A DNA stretch of 64,000 bases from Mixta theicola (GTDB lineage: Bacteria > Pseudomonadota > Gammaproteobacteria > Enterobacterales > Enterobacteriaceae), in the NCBI RefSeq assembly GCF_002895925.1, contig NZ_NWUO01000002.1, positions 429,774 through 493,773 on the forward strand. Reading direction: 5' to 3'. Made by a program: the position numbers and the translations under genes. Numbering within the stretch: position 1 is the stretch's first letter; the number at the start of each line of letters is the position of its first letter. Below the pieces are notes generated by a model that worked only from the letters and a program-made list of their open reading frames with translations, was not told the DNA's origin and did no database searches. This document shows, piece by piece, positions 39,540 through 51,982 of this stretch.

Positions 39540-40403
39540 GTGGTAAGACGTGCTGCCAGCCACCGCCTTGAATTTGAAGCGGCGGCTATTTATGAATATC
39601 CCGATCATCTTCGTTCGTTCCTGGCCGATATTCCCAATCTGCCCGGCGTGTATACCTTTCACGGCGACAGCGACGTCATGCCGCTGTATATCGGCAAAAG
39701 CATCAGCCTGCGCACGCGGGTGATGTCGCATTTCCGTACGCCGGAAGAGGCGAAAATGCTGCGTCTGACGCGCCGCCTCAGCTGGATCACTACCGCCGGC
39801 GAGCTGGGCGCGCTGCTGCTGGAAGCACGGATGATCAAAAATCAGCAGCCGTTGTTCAACAAACGGCTGCGGCGCAACCGGCAGCTCTGCTCGCTACAGT
39901 GGGACGGCGTTGCTCAACCCAATATCGTCTATGCGCGCGATCTCGATTTCTCCGCCTCGCCTAATCTGTTCGGGCTCTATTCCAGCCGCCGCTCTGCGCT
40001 GGAAACGCTCAAAACCATCGCCGATGAACACCAGCTCTGCTACGGTCTGCTGGGGCTGGAAAGCCACGGTAAAAACCGCGCCTGCTTCCGCGCCAGCCTG
40101 AAACGCTGTGCCGGTGCCTGCTGCGGCAAAGAGCCGGTTAGCGATCACCATCAGCGCCTGCTGGCCGCGCTGGAGAAAGTGCGCGTGGTGTGCTGGCCGT
40201 GGCCGGGCGCCGTGGCGCTGGTGGAGGAAGGGCCGCAGGAAACCCAGCTGCATATTATTCATAACTGGTTTTACCTCGGCTCCGTCACGCATCTCGACGA
40301 GGCGAAAAATCTGACCAGTCCGCCGGAGGGTTTTGATAATGACGGCTATAAATATCTTTGCCGTCCGATGCTGAGCGGCAAATATCCGATTATCCCGCTC
40401 TAA
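39540..40403 (+). CDS. cho: Excinuclease Cho (UvrC-like, 3' incision)
   Basis: Second UvrC-type nuclease that makes the 3' incision in nucleotide excision repair, useful for bulky lesions that block UvrC. The 287-residue protein has a GIY-YIG domain near residues 31-110 (GVYTFHGDSD followed by LYIGKSISLRTRV) and the Cys-rich block RACFRASLKRCAGACCGKE. It lacks the UvrC 5'-incision half. The start is GTG (VRRAASHRLEFEAAA), as in E. coli, with GGAG seven bases upstream. Confidence 0.94.
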   Translation: MVRRAASHRLEFEAAAIYEYPDHLRSFLADIPNLPGVYTFHGDSDVMPLYIGKSISLRTRVMSHFRTPEEAKMLRLTRRLSWITTAGELGALLLEARMIKNQQPLFNKRLRRNRQLCSLQWDGVAQPNIVYARDLDFSASPNLFGLYSSRRSALETLKTIADEHQLCYGLLGLESHGKNRACFRASLKRCAGACCGKEPVSDHHQRLLAALEKVRVVCWPWPGAVALVEEGPQETQLHIIHNWFYLGSVTHLDEAKNLTSPPEGFDNDGYKYLCRPMLSGKYPIIPL

Positions 40404-40499
40404 TCGGCGCGACGCTTCGCGTGAGCTGTGATTTGCGTCTACCTTTTAATCAGTTGTGTCGCCGTTTGTTGGGCACTTTACTGATGAAAAGGAGAACGC

Positions 40500-41525
40500 A
40501 TGTCTCAACACGATCACAGTAAGTTTTCTCGTCGCCAGGTGGTTGGCGGCCTGATGGGCAGCATGGCGGTTACCGGTATGGCTATGGCAAGCAGCGCCAG
40601 CGCAGCGGAAAGCGGCAGCGCGACGTCAGACGGCGCCCCGCCTCTGACCGGCAAAAATCCGCTGGGGGCCTTTCCCAAACCGCCCTTTGAACGTCAGCCG
40701 CAGGATCCGCCGGGCCTGGCCAGTAAAATGGTGCCGCGTCCCGATCATGGTGAAGAAAGCTACCGTGGCAGCGGCCGTCTTACCGGCCGCAAGGCGCTGA
40801 TCACCGGCGGTGATTCCGGCATTGGCCGCGCCGTGGCTATTGCCTACGCGCGTGAAGGCGCCGACGTAGCGATTAACTATCTGCCGGAAGAAGAGTCGGA
40901 CGCTAAAGAAGTAATCGCGTTGATTAAGGCGGCAGGCCGTAAGGCGGTCGCGATCCCAGGCGACATTACCGATGAGGCTTTTTGCCAGAAGCTGGTTAAC
41001 GATGCGGCCACGCAGCTTGGCGGGCTGGATATTCTGGTCAACAACGCCGGTCGCCAGCAGTATGTGGAATCGATTACCGATCTCACTACCGAGTCGTTCG
41101 ATAAGACCTTCAAAACCAACGTGTACGCGATGTTCTGGATCACCAAAGCGGCAATGGCGCATCTGCAACCCGGTGCGGCGATTGTGAACACCTCTTCGGT
41201 ACAGGCGGGTAAACCCAGCGCCATCCTGCTCGACTATGCGCAAACCAAGGCGGCGATTATCGCCTTTACTAAAGGGCTGGCAAAACAGGTGGCGGAGAAA
41301 GGGATTCGGGTAAATGCCGTTGCGCCGGGGCCCTACTGGACGCCGTTACAGTCCAGCGGCGGTCAGCCGATGGAAAAAGTGATGAAGTTTGGCGAAGAAG
41401 CGCCGTTTGGTCGGCCAGGACAGCCGGTCGAGATCGCCCCGCTCTACGTGACGCTGGCCTCAGCGGAAAGCAGCTTCACCTCCGGTCAGGTCTGGTGTTC
41501 TGACGGCGGCACCGGAACGTTCTGA
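40500..41525 (+). CDS. Twin-arginine-exported short-chain dehydrogenase
   Basis: The 341-residue protein begins with a twin-arginine signal (FSRRQVVGGLMGSMAVTG, cleavage near ASAAE), so it should fold with its cofactor and be exported to the periplasm. After a Pro-rich linker the SDR domain has the cofactor motif TGGDSGIGRA near residue 103, NNAG, the catalytic Tyr/Lys in DYAQTKAAI and the VAPGPYWTPLQ loop. It belongs to the YghA/YhdF-type oxidoreductases; the substrate is unknown. E. coli has other genes (ves) between cho and spy. It is convergent with spy. Confidence 0.88.
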   Translation: MSQHDHSKFSRRQVVGGLMGSMAVTGMAMASSASAAESGSATSDGAPPLTGKNPLGAFPKPPFERQPQDPPGLASKMVPRPDHGEESYRGSGRLTGRKALITGGDSGIGRAVAIAYAREGADVAINYLPEEESDAKEVIALIKAAGRKAVAIPGDITDEAFCQKLVNDAATQLGGLDILVNNAGRQQYVESITDLTTESFDKTFKTNVYAMFWITKAAMAHLQPGAAIVNTSSVQAGKPSAILLDYAQTKAAIIAFTKGLAKQVAEKGIRVNAVAPGPYWTPLQSSGGQPMEKVMKFGEEAPFGRPGQPVEIAPLYVTLASAESSFTSGQVWCSDGGTGTF

Positions 41526-41528
41526 TAA

Positions 41529-41579
41529 AAAAACCGCCGACGCTGCCCACGGCGAAGGGCCATGGACAACGTCGGCGGT
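41529..41579 (-). terminator. Terminator of spy
   Basis: On the minus strand ACCGCCGACG and CGTCGGCGGT pair around a long GC-rich loop and are followed by TTTTTTTATC. It also lies directly after the dehydrogenase stop codon. Confidence 0.75.
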
Positions 41580-41603
41580 CTCAGGAATTATTCCGCGCGA
41601 CGA

Positions 41604-42095
41604 TTATTCGTCAGCTGGCGGTGGAGTCATCTTACCGTTGTGCATCGGTTTTTCAGTCAGACGTTTCTCAAAGTTAGCGTTGTACTGCTTCTTCTGTTCC
41701 GGCGTCAGCACGTTATACAGTTTGTTCTGCGTTTCCATCATCGCCACGGCGTTTTCTTTGGCGTTGGCGGTCATCTTCTCAGCCTGCGCTTCCGCTTTGC
41801 TGCGGTCGAAGCTGTCGGCAGCGACGATTGCGTGATTAGCGCGGCGTTCTTCCAGTGACGGACGTTTCATATCTTTGCGGGCATCTTTCATGATGTCGCG
41901 CATCTGCTGTTTCTGCGCATCCGTCAGGTTCAGGTTTTTAAACATCCCCATCGGGCCATGTCCCATCGGACCTTTATGATGCATTGCTTTTTCGCTGCCT
42001 GCTGGCGGCGGGGTCAGGGAATCTGCTGCATGGGCGATGCTCGCCGCACCGAAAGCCAGAGCGGATGCTACAAAAAGAGAGGTGAGTTTACGCAT
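41604..42095 (-). CDS. spy: Periplasmic chaperone Spy
   Basis: ATP-independent periplasmic chaperone that binds unfolded proteins during envelope stress. The 163-residue precursor has a Sec signal (cleavage after AHA). The mature protein has two LTxxQ motifs (LTDAQKQQM and LTPEQKKQY) in a helical, Met- and Lys-rich cradle and a Pro-rich end. In E. coli CpxR and BaeR induce it; no clear CpxR box was seen here. A perfect palindrome lies about 82 bases upstream. Confidence 0.94.
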   Translation of the reverse strand: MRKLTSLFVASALAFGAASIAHAADSLTPPPAGSEKAMHHKGPMGHGPMGMFKNLNLTDAQKQQMRDIMKDARKDMKRPSLEERRANHAIVAADSFDRSKAEAQAEKMTANAKENAVAMMETQNKLYNVLTPEQKKQYNANFEKRLTEKPMHNGKMTPPPADE

Positions 42096-42485
42096 TGTAT
42101 TGTCCTTACTTATCAGTTTTATGACGACAGCTGATGTCGCTGCTACGGAAATAAGTCTACGACACCAAACGTCAAGTACTCAGAGTCTGAGTAAAGCCCT
42201 GAAAGCATAGAAGATAAAAACGCAGCAATCCTGGAGAGAATAAGAAGATTAGGGTGAGGAATTGCAAAAGAATATGACTGTATACGGAAAATAGCGGAAA
42301 TCGTGGAGAAGTGTAACCCTGAGGACAGGATAGAAGAAAGAAAAAGTTAACGCCTCCGGAAAAATTCTCTTCCCGCCGTTTTTATGCGCTGCCGCTTAGG
42401 CAGGACAAGGCGGTCAGCAGAGCGTAACAAGGCTACGCGCGCAGGCGTAGCACTGTAGCTGGCCCAGCCAGGCCAGGCCGCTTTA
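42096..42485. other. Intergenic region between spy and astE with a 17-bp palindrome
   Basis: No gene is visible. At 42177-42193 TACTCAGAGTCTGAGTA is a perfect inverted repeat with one central base, upstream of spy. The GC-rich right third contains pairing segments (CTGGCTGGGCCAG) that may end the ast transcript. Confidence 0.55.
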
Positions 42486-43490
42486 TTATTTCAGCTGCCC
42501 CGCCGCGTCGCCGTTATGCGCATTCTCTTCCACCAGCATTAAACCGGCGCGCAGGCCAGGAGCGACATTGGGATTGGGAAACAGCACGTACTCACGCGCC
42601 TGCTGCACGAAATAGTGCGTTTCTCCATCCTCCGCCAGCAGCATGCCCTGCGGAAAAGCGGTAAAGTTCAGCGTCTCCGGGCTCATGTGCAGCTGGAAAT
42701 GTTCGCTGTTGCGCGTAATCTGCTGCGTGACCCGGTAGCGGCGCGGCGCGGCGGTCAGCGGCGGCAGCGGTTCGCCGGAGATCAGCGCCGCCAGCGCCTG
42801 CTGCGCCGCCTGAAACTGCGCAAGATCGTTGTGGCCGAACGGCAAGGCCTTACCGAGCTCCAGCGTACAGCTGGCGGCCTGGAAATGTTCACTACTGTAA
42901 TGGGTAAAGGTACCGCCCGGCGCACGATGAAACACCAGCGCCTCCAGCCCCGCCGCCGCCAGCCAGTGCATAAACTCCTCAGGCCAGGGACGCGGGCTGA
43001 ACGGCATCACGCCGAAACGCGTATGGTAAGAGCCGCGAATCGCGGTATGCAGGTCGAGATGCCAGCGCGTTTCCTGATGCGATCCGGCCTGCCAGAAGGT
43101 TTCCAGCGCCTGCTCCAGCCGCCAGGCGCGCTGCGCCTCAGGACACTCTTCAAACTGCTGCCAGCGCCCGCCGAACAGCCGGTTTAAATCGCAGCGCAGA
43201 TAGCGCTTTCCGGCACGCAAAGCGGGCGGATTGCCGAGCAGCACCAGCAACCGCACCGCCAGCGGCTGTTCACCCTGCAGCAGACGGGTAATAAGTGAGT
43301 TCAGCATCTCTACCGGCGCGGTTTCATTGCCGTGAATACCGGCCGAAACGGCGATGGCCTGCTGAGTCGGCGTCAGCGGGGTCAGTTCAAGAATGCCCTC
43401 ATCCAGCCAATGCCAGCGCAGATGCGGTAATGTTCCGCTGGTCATTATCGGCGCGGTGCCGGAAAGCGTTTGCTGTAACAAATCCTGCAT
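42486..43490 (-). CDS. astE: Succinylglutamate desuccinylase
   Basis: Last step of the arginine succinyltransferase pathway: hydrolyses N-succinylglutamate to glutamate and succinate. The 334-residue zinc enzyme of the aspartoacylase family has the ligand motif [26 protein letters not shown], the third ligand in [13 protein letters not shown] and the catalytic Glu in [12 protein letters not shown]. The ATG with AGGAG six bases upstream was chosen. It is the last gene of astCADBE. Confidence 0.95.
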   Translation of the reverse strand: MQDLLQQTLSGTAPIMTSGTLPHLRWHWLDEGILELTPLTPTQQAIAVSAGIHGNETAPVEMLNSLITRLLQGEQPLAVRLLVLLGNPPALRAGKRYLRCDLNRLFGGRWQQFEECPEAQRAWRLEQALETFWQAGSHQETRWHLDLHTAIRGSYHTRFGVMPFSPRPWPEEFMHWLAAAGLEALVFHRAPGGTFTHYSSEHFQAASCTLELGKALPFGHNDLAQFQAAQQALAALISGEPLPPLTAAPRRYRVTQQITRNSEHFQLHMSPETLNFTAFPQGMLLAEDGETHYFVQQAREYVLFPNPNVAPGLRAGLMLVEENAHNGDAAGQLK

Positions 43491-43546
43491 GACAACTCCT
43501 GTAACGCGGGAAACCGGCAACGTGAAATTATCACGTCGCCGGGATT

Positions 43547-44876
43547 TTATTCCTGCTGGAATGGATAAACACTTCCTAAGTCTAGCAAACGCGTCAGCTC
43601 ATCCAGTGCTTCGCGTCCTTCAATCAGTAACTGCGGATCGGCCAAATCAGCCTGGGTAAGCCGATCGCGGTAGTGACGTTCGACCCACTGGTTAAGCGTA
43701 GTAAACAGCCGCTCGTTCATCATCACCGCCGGGTTAACCGCCTGCTGTTCGCCAGCGTTAAGCGCCACGCGCAGACGCAGGCAGGCCGGACCGCCGCCGT
43801 TGTTCATACTTTCGCGCAGGTCGAACACTTTCAGCTCGCGAATCGGCCCGCCGCTCTCCACCAGCTCAGTCAGGTATTGCCAGACGCCAGCATGCTGGCG
43901 CGCCTCCTGCGGCAGTACCAGCAGCATAGTGCCATCGTCGCGGCTCAGTAGCTGACTATTAAACAGATACGTTGCTACCGCATCCGTCACCGACACGCGA
44001 CTGTCCGGCACGATAATCGGCGTAAAGTCGGATACCCTTTCGCTTAAGTCGGCCAGCAGCTTATCCTGATGCAGAAACGCCAGCTGATGACAAAACAGCA
44101 CTTGCTGGTTGCTGACGGCGATCACATCGTTATGAAAAACGCCCTGGTCGATCACCGCCGGGTTCTGCTGCGCAAACAGCGTGCGGGCCGGATCGAGCTG
44201 ATGCAGCCTGGCCACCGCCTCGCTGGCTTCGCGCGTCTGGCGCGCCGGATAGCGCGCTGGCACCAGTCCGCTATGTCCCTCTTCACGCCCATAGACAAAC
44301 AGCTGTACGCCCGGCTCACCGTAGTCGCCGCCAAAGCGATTATGGTTAGCGGCGCCTTCATCCCCCAGCAGCGCCACCTGTGGCAGCGCATGATGATGAG
44401 CGAAATAGCGCTCGTCGCGGAAAATAGCGCGCAGCAGCGCGCCGGTGGTCGAAGCTTCAATGGCGCGATGAAATTTATTGTTCAGGTTCGCCACGGTGAA
44501 ATGGGTTTTGCCGTCGGCGCTGTCGGCAGCAGGCGAAACCGTTGCGGCATTCGCCACCCACATCGCCGAGGCGGAACTCACGCCAGAGAGCAGCTGCGGC
44601 GCCTGACGTGCCGCTTTGGCCAGCACCTGCGCATCGCTGCCGCTAAAGCCAAGCTGACGCAGCATGGGCAGATGAGGCCTTTCGTGCGGCGGGATCACGC
44701 CCTGCGCGAAACCAGCATCCGCCAGCGCCTTCATTTTTAGCAGCCCCTGCTGCGCCGCCAGCCTGGGGTTAGAGAGCTGATGCTGGTGACGCGTCGAGGC
44801 TTCATTACCAAACGACAGGCCCGCGTAGTGATGGGTTAACCCACCAGACCATCAAAGTTAACTTCTCTGGCTTTCA

Positions 44877-44877
<1 letters not shown>
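43547..44877 (-). CDS. astB: N-succinylarginine dihydrolase, broken by a one-base deletion
   Basis: Hydrolyses N2-succinylarginine to succinylornithine, CO2 and two ammonia. The true start is the ATG overlapping the astD stop (TAATG), giving [13 protein letters not shown], after which the frame hits TAA. Adding one T (GGTTAACC to GGTTTAACC, near 44836) restores [18 protein letters not shown] and joins the long downstream frame. Total length is then about 443 residues against 447 in E. coli. The catalytic regions [26 protein letters not shown] and [14 protein letters not shown] are intact. As written, only a protein starting at [11 protein letters not shown] could be made, lacking about 50 residues. 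Confidence 0.92.
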
Positions 44878-47382
<2,505 letters not shown>

Positions 47383-47386
<4 letters not shown>

Positions 47387-48600
47387 GACGCTCCTTTAAT
47401 GACCGACTCGCAGGCGCGCTCAAAGCGGGCCAGGCCCGTTTCCACATCCTGCTCGCTGATAATCAGCGACGGCGCAAAGCGCACCACGTTAGCGCCCGCA
47501 ATCAGCACCATCACGCCCTGTTGCGCCGCCGCCAGGCTGAACTGTTTCGCCTTGCCGCTGAAATCTTCGTTTAATACGCAGCCAATCAACAGGCCGAGAC
47601 CGCGGATCTCTTTAAACAGATGCAGCCGCTGATTAATGGCGTTGAGACCATCGGTAAACCAGCGGTGACGCAGCTGTACGCCCTCCAGTACCTCCGGGCG
47701 ATTAATCAGCTCCATCACTTTGCCGCCGACCGCGCCCGCCAGCGGATTACCGCCGTAGGTGGTGCCGTGACTGCCGACATTCAGCGCCGCGCCCAGCTTT
47801 TCCGTGGTCAGCATCGCGCCAATCGGGAAACCGCCGCCCAGCGCCTTGGCAGTGCTCAGCACATCCGGCGTCACGCCGTAATGCATATAGGCATAGAGCG
47901 AGCCGGTACGGCCAACGCCGCTCTGTACTTCATCAAAAATCAGCAGCGCGTTATGGCGATCGCACAGTTCGCGCAGCCCGCGCAGGAAAGCGGGTTCGGC
48001 AGGCAGCACGCCGCCTTCGCCCTGGATCGGCTCGACGATGACCGCTGCGGTCCGGTCATTAATCAGACGCGCCACAGAATCAAGATCGTTAAATACCGCA
48101 TGGTCAATACCGGCCGGCAGCGGCGCGAAATCTTTGGAATAGGCGGGCTGGCCGCCTGCCGAGACGGTAAACAGCGTGCGGCCATGAAACGCATTATTGA
48201 AGGCGATAATGCCGCTTTTCTCCGGCCCGAAATTGTCGTGAGCATACTTACGCGCCAGCTTCAGCGCGGCTTCGTTCGCCTCGGCGCCGGAGTTACAGAA
48301 AAATACCCGCTCGGCAAAAGTGGCATCAATCAGCTGCTTCGCCAGGTGCAGGATCGGCGCGTTGGTATAGCCGTTGCCGGTATGCCAGAGTTTAGCCGCC
48401 TGCTGCGTGAGCGCCTGCTGAAGTTCAGGATGCGCATGGCCCAGCGCATTAACGGCGATACCGCCGGCGAAATCGATATAATCCTTACCGTTTTGATCCC
48501 ACAGCACTGAGCCTTCCGCCCGATCCGGCACAAAGCTGGCAGGAGAATAAGCGGGAACCATCCAGCGATCGAAATCCTGACGAGAAACTGACTGTTGCAT
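47383..48600 (-). CDS. astC: Succinylornithine transaminase
   Basis: PLP enzyme that moves the delta-amino group of succinylornithine to 2-oxoglutarate; it can also act as acetylornithine aminotransferase. The 405-residue class III transaminase has [34 protein letters not shown] and the PLP Lys in [16 protein letters not shown]. It is the first gene of astCADBE, behind a sigma-54-type promoter, so the pathway should respond to nitrogen limitation. Confidence 0.96.
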
Positions 48601-48684
48601 AGCGGCCTCGTAGCATCACCCGGCGGGTGAATCAAAAGTTTAAATTATGTTAATGAAATGATTCATTGCAGCTCTACTCTAGAT

Positions 48685-48700
48685 TGCATGCTTTGTGCCA
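48685..48700 (-). promoter_or_regulatory. Sigma-54 promoter of the ast operon
   Basis: On the minus strand TGGCACAAAGCATGCA has the -24 GG and -12 GC elements at exact spacing. It lies about 85 bases before astC, where E. coli also has a sigma-54 promoter. Confidence 0.78.
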
Positions 48701-49100
48701 GCCAGCGTTTAAACTGCATAAAACAGGTTCAACAACCTTAAATCAATGAGTTAGTCGCCAGACCCATTCATATTAATTGCATAAATAGTGAATAAATATC
48801 TGAAGCGACGGCGTAAACGGCAGATCAAACAGCAGAATTATGCAGGGATAAGATAAAATATCGCTTTTGTGATCGTGGATAACATTTGCTGTTAAAACAG
48901 GGCAAAACAGGCACGATAAAAAGGCGGTGCGCATCAAAATAGTGCGGCAGTAGCGATCACTGTTATATATAATTTCCTATTTTCTGTTGCTGTTATAGCC
49001 ACCATTTCTGTGCTTCACTAAAACCTCTTCTACACTTGTTGTGTTATCGGCAAGGACTTACCCCTTTTGGCAGCTTAATAATGAACATTTCGAGGTGGCT
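48701..49100. other. Divergent regulatory region between astC and cioA
   Basis: AT-rich, no gene visible. The stretch 48765-48800 (ATTCATATTAATTGCATAAA, then TAGTGAATAAATA) contains half-sites like ArgR boxes (TGAAT and ATTCA), as expected upstream of astC, but no copy is a full match. The right part should hold the cioA promoter; I could not read an FNR or ArcA site with confidence. Confidence 0.45.
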
Positions 49101-50537
49101 ATGTTCGGTTTAGACGCATTCGAACTGGCAAGGATACAATTTGCGTTTACGGTCTCTTTCCATATACTTTTTCCGGCTATTACCATTGGACTTGCCAGTT
49201 TTCTGATGGTGCTGGAAGCGTTATGGCTGAAAACCCGTAATGACACCTGGCGCGACCTGTATCATTTCTGGTTGAGAATTTTCGCAGTGAACTTTGGTAT
49301 GGGCGTGGTCTCCGGCCTGGTAATGGCCTATCAGTTCGGGACTAACTGGAGCGGATTTTCCGCCTTTGCGGGCAGTATTACCGGCCCGCTGCTGACCTAT
49401 GAGGTGCTTACCGCCTTCTTCCTTGAAGCGGGCTTCCTCGGCGTGATGATGTTTGGCTGGAATCGCGTGGGGCCGGGGCTGCACTTCTTCTCTACCTGTA
49501 TGGTGGCATTGGGTACGCTGATGTCTACCTTCTGGATCCTCGCCTCCAACAGCTTTATGCATACCCCGCAGGGCTACGAGGTGGTTAACGGTCAGCTGAT
49601 CCCGGCAGACTGGTTAAAAGTGATCTTTAACCCCTCTTTCCCTTATCGCCTGCTACATATGACGACCGCTTCATTCCTGGCGACCGCCTTTTTTGTCGGC
49701 GCGTCCGGTGCCTGGCATCTGCTGCGCGGCAATAAAAGCCCGGCGATCAAGCGGATGTTCTCAATGGCAATGTGGATGGCGCTGATTGTCACTCCTATCC
49801 AGGCCGGTATCGGCGATGCGCACGGCCTGAATACGCTGGAACATCAGCCGGCCAAAATCGCCGCGATTGAAGGCCACTGGGAAAATACTCCCGGCGAGCC
49901 GACGCCGCTGATCCTGTTTGGTCTGCCCGATATGCAGGCGGAAAAGACGAAATATGTGCTGGAAGTGCCGGTGCTGGGCAGCATTATTCTGACTCACAGC
50001 CTGACCAAACAGATCCCGGCGCTGAAAAGTTTCCCACCGGAAAATCGTCCTAACTCCACCATCATTTTCTGGTCGTTCCGCATTATGGTGGCGCTGGGCC
50101 TGCTGATGATTCTGGCGGGCGTCTGGAGCCTGGTGCTGCGTCTGCGTAAGCGGCTGTACGATCAGCGTCTGTTCCACCGTTTTGTGCTGATTATGGGGCC
50201 ATCCGGCCTGGTGGCGCTGCTGGCCGGCTGGTTTACCACCGAAATTGGCCGTCAGCCGTGGGTGGTGTATGGCCTGTTGCGTACCCGCGATGCGGTTTCT
50301 CATCACGGTACGCTGCATATGTCGATCAGTCTGCTGGCCTTTATTCTGGTTTACGCCTCGGTGTTTGGCGTGGGTCTGGTTTACCTGCTGAAGCTGGTAA
50401 GCCGCGGGCCGCAGCCGTTCGTCGATCATGCGCCGCACGGTGGTCCAGGTATGCCGCGTACGCCGGCGCGTCCGCTCTCTGCCGCCGATGAGTCGCTGGA
50501 TGAGCGTAAGAAAGATGATCTGGGAGGAATTAAATAA
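49101..50537 (+). CDS. cioA: Cyanide-insensitive-type cytochrome bd oxidase subunit I
   Basis: Quinol:oxygen oxidoreductase subunit carrying haems and the quinol site. The 478-residue membrane protein has the haem His in FTVSFHILFPAITIG and in YRLLHMTTASF, Met in WSFRIMVALG, the acidic pair in LLTYEVLTAFFLEAGF and the quinol motif TTEIGRQPWVVYG. The short Q-loop and the start MFGLDAFELARIQFAFT match Pseudomonas CioA rather than E. coli CydA. GAGG sits five bases before the ATG; 20 more open codons upstream lack similarity. The stop overlaps cioB (TAATG). Confidence 0.93.
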   Translation: MFGLDAFELARIQFAFTVSFHILFPAITIGLASFLMVLEALWLKTRNDTWRDLYHFWLRIFAVNFGMGVVSGLVMAYQFGTNWSGFSAFAGSITGPLLTYEVLTAFFLEAGFLGVMMFGWNRVGPGLHFFSTCMVALGTLMSTFWILASNSFMHTPQGYEVVNGQLIPADWLKVIFNPSFPYRLLHMTTASFLATAFFVGASGAWHLLRGNKSPAIKRMFSMAMWMALIVTPIQAGIGDAHGLNTLEHQPAKIAAIEGHWENTPGEPTPLILFGLPDMQAEKTKYVLEVPVLGSIILTHSLTKQIPALKSFPPENRPNSTIIFWSFRIMVALGLLMILAGVWSLVLRLRKRLYDQRLFHRFVLIMGPSGLVALLAGWFTTEIGRQPWVVYGLLRTRDAVSHHGTLHMSISLLAFILVYASVFGVGLVYLLKLVSRGPQPFVDHAPHGGPGMPRTPARPLSAADESLDERKKDDLGGIK

Positions 50538-51547
50538 TGGGTATCGATCTTCCACTGATCTGGTTCGTCATTATTGTGTTCAGCATCCTGATGTATGTGG
50601 TGATGGACGGCTTTGACCTTGGCATCGGCCTGCTCTATCCGATGATGCGTGAGAGTCGAGACCGCGACATTATGATGAATACCGTTGCGCCGGTCTGGGA
50701 CGGCAACGAAACCTGGCTGGTAATGGGCGGCGCCGGGCTGTTTGGCGCTTTCCCGCTCGCCTATTCGGTCATTCTGGATGCGCTGGCGGTTCCGCTGACG
50801 ATTATGCTGATCGGGCTGATTTTCCGTGGTGTCGCCTTTGAGTTCCGCTTTAAGGCGACGGAATCGCATCGCGCCTTCTGGGATAAATCGTTTATCGCCG
50901 GTTCCTTTATCGCCACCTTTGCGCAGGGCGTGGCGCTGGGAGCGTTCCTTAACGGCTTCCCGGTGCAGGGACGGGAATGGACCGGCAGCGTATTCGACTG
51001 GATAAGCCCGTTCAGCCTGTTTTGCGGACTGGGGCTGCTGGTCGCCTATGCGCTGCTGGGCGCCAGCTGGCTGATTATCAAGACGGAAGGCCATCTGCTG
51101 CAAACCATGCGTAAGCTGGCGCGCCCGCTGCTGCTGGCGCTGCTGGTGATGATGGCGATCGTTAGCGTCTGGACGCCGCTGATCCATCCGTCGATCGCCG
51201 ACCGCTGGTTTACCACGCCGAACCTGTTTTTCTTCCTGCCGGTGCCGATTCTGGTACTGCTGGTGGCATGGGCGCTGTGGCGTAACGCCTGGCTGCCGGA
51301 TGCGCACTATTCGCCCTTTATCCTGACGCTGGTGCTGGTATTCCTGGGCTTTAGCGGGCTGGGCATCAGTATCTGGCCGAACCTGATCCCGCCGGATATT
51401 TCCTTCCGCGCCGCCTCTTCTCCGCCGGAGAGCCAGGGCTTTATGCTGGTTGGCGCGCTGTTTATTATCCCGCTGATCCTGGTTTATACCTTCTGGAGCT
51501 ATCATGTGTTCCGCGGCAAGATCGATCCGGAACAGGGTTACCATTGA
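50537..51547 (+). CDS. cioB: Cyanide-insensitive-type cytochrome bd oxidase subunit II
   Basis: The 336-residue integral membrane subunit of the oxidase has VVMDGFDLGIGLLYP, VAPVWDGNETWLVMGGAG, FRGVAFEFRFK and a terminal YTFWSYHVFRGK. It is coupled to cioA by a one-base overlap and followed 12 bases later by a DUF2474 peptide gene. Together the three genes form a complete CIO module. Confidence 0.93.
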   Translation: MGIDLPLIWFVIIVFSILMYVVMDGFDLGIGLLYPMMRESRDRDIMMNTVAPVWDGNETWLVMGGAGLFGAFPLAYSVILDALAVPLTIMLIGLIFRGVAFEFRFKATESHRAFWDKSFIAGSFIATFAQGVALGAFLNGFPVQGREWTGSVFDWISPFSLFCGLGLLVAYALLGASWLIIKTEGHLLQTMRKLARPLLLALLVMMAIVSVWTPLIHPSIADRWFTTPNLFFFLPVPILVLLVAWALWRNAWLPDAHYSPFILTLVLVFLGFSGLGISIWPNLIPPDISFRAASSPPESQGFMLVGALFIIPLILVYTFWSYHVFRGKIDPEQGYH

Positions 51548-51559
51548 CAGGAGGCAGCA

Positions 51560-51718
51560 ATGGAAATGCAACGCATGACGGATAAAACCGTGAAGCAGCC
51601 GCTGTGGCGGCGGCTGCTGTGGATGGTGATTATCTGGGGCGGCAGCGTGCTGGCGCTGTTTGTGGTGGCCAGCCTGTTCCGGCTGTTAATGAATGCCGCC
51701 GGGCTGCGCGCTCACTAA
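51560..51718 (+). CDS. DUF2474 single-pass peptide of the cio oxidase (CydX-like)
   Basis: A 52-residue product: charged start MEMQRMTDKTVKQPLWRRLL, then one hydrophobic helix (MVIIWGGSVLALFVVASLF) and a short tail ending LRAH. DUF2474 peptides of this size are habitually encoded behind cioB and are thought to stabilise the oxidase, as CydX does for CydAB. AGGAGG lies six bases before the ATG. It is the last gene of the cio operon. Confidence 0.85.
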   Translation: MEMQRMTDKTVKQPLWRRLLWMVIIWGGSVLALFVVASLFRLLMNAAGLRAH

Positions 51719-51722
51719 TCAC

Positions 51723-51752
51723 AAGGCCGCCTTTAAAGAAGGCGGCCTTGAC
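51723..51752 (+). terminator. Terminator of the cio operon
   Basis: AAGGCCGCCTT and AAGGCGGCCTT form a perfect 11-bp stem. Only a short T stretch follows (GACTTT), so Rho may help. Confidence 0.75.
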
Positions 51753-51982
51753 TTTACCCAATTCGGACACTGAAAACATACCCTGCGCTCTTGATGTCGC
51801 GGCTTTTACTTAGCTGCCGTTAAGGCATAGCGCGGCCATAATTTACCCTTTCCGCTCTGCCACTCTCTATCTAATGATTATTTCCCTCCCAGACTTAACT
51901 TATTAAAAAAATAATCAATAGCTTTCCCCTGAACTGTTGAATAAAACAGGGAGCACGTCTCCACGCCATAAGGATATGGACC

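Noticed and set aside
42096..42200. CpxR box upstream of spy
   Set aside because: No GTAAA-N5-GTAAA pair was found.
50426..51571. 381-codon minus-strand frame opposite cioB
   Set aside because: Antisense shadow rich in Gln, Arg and His.
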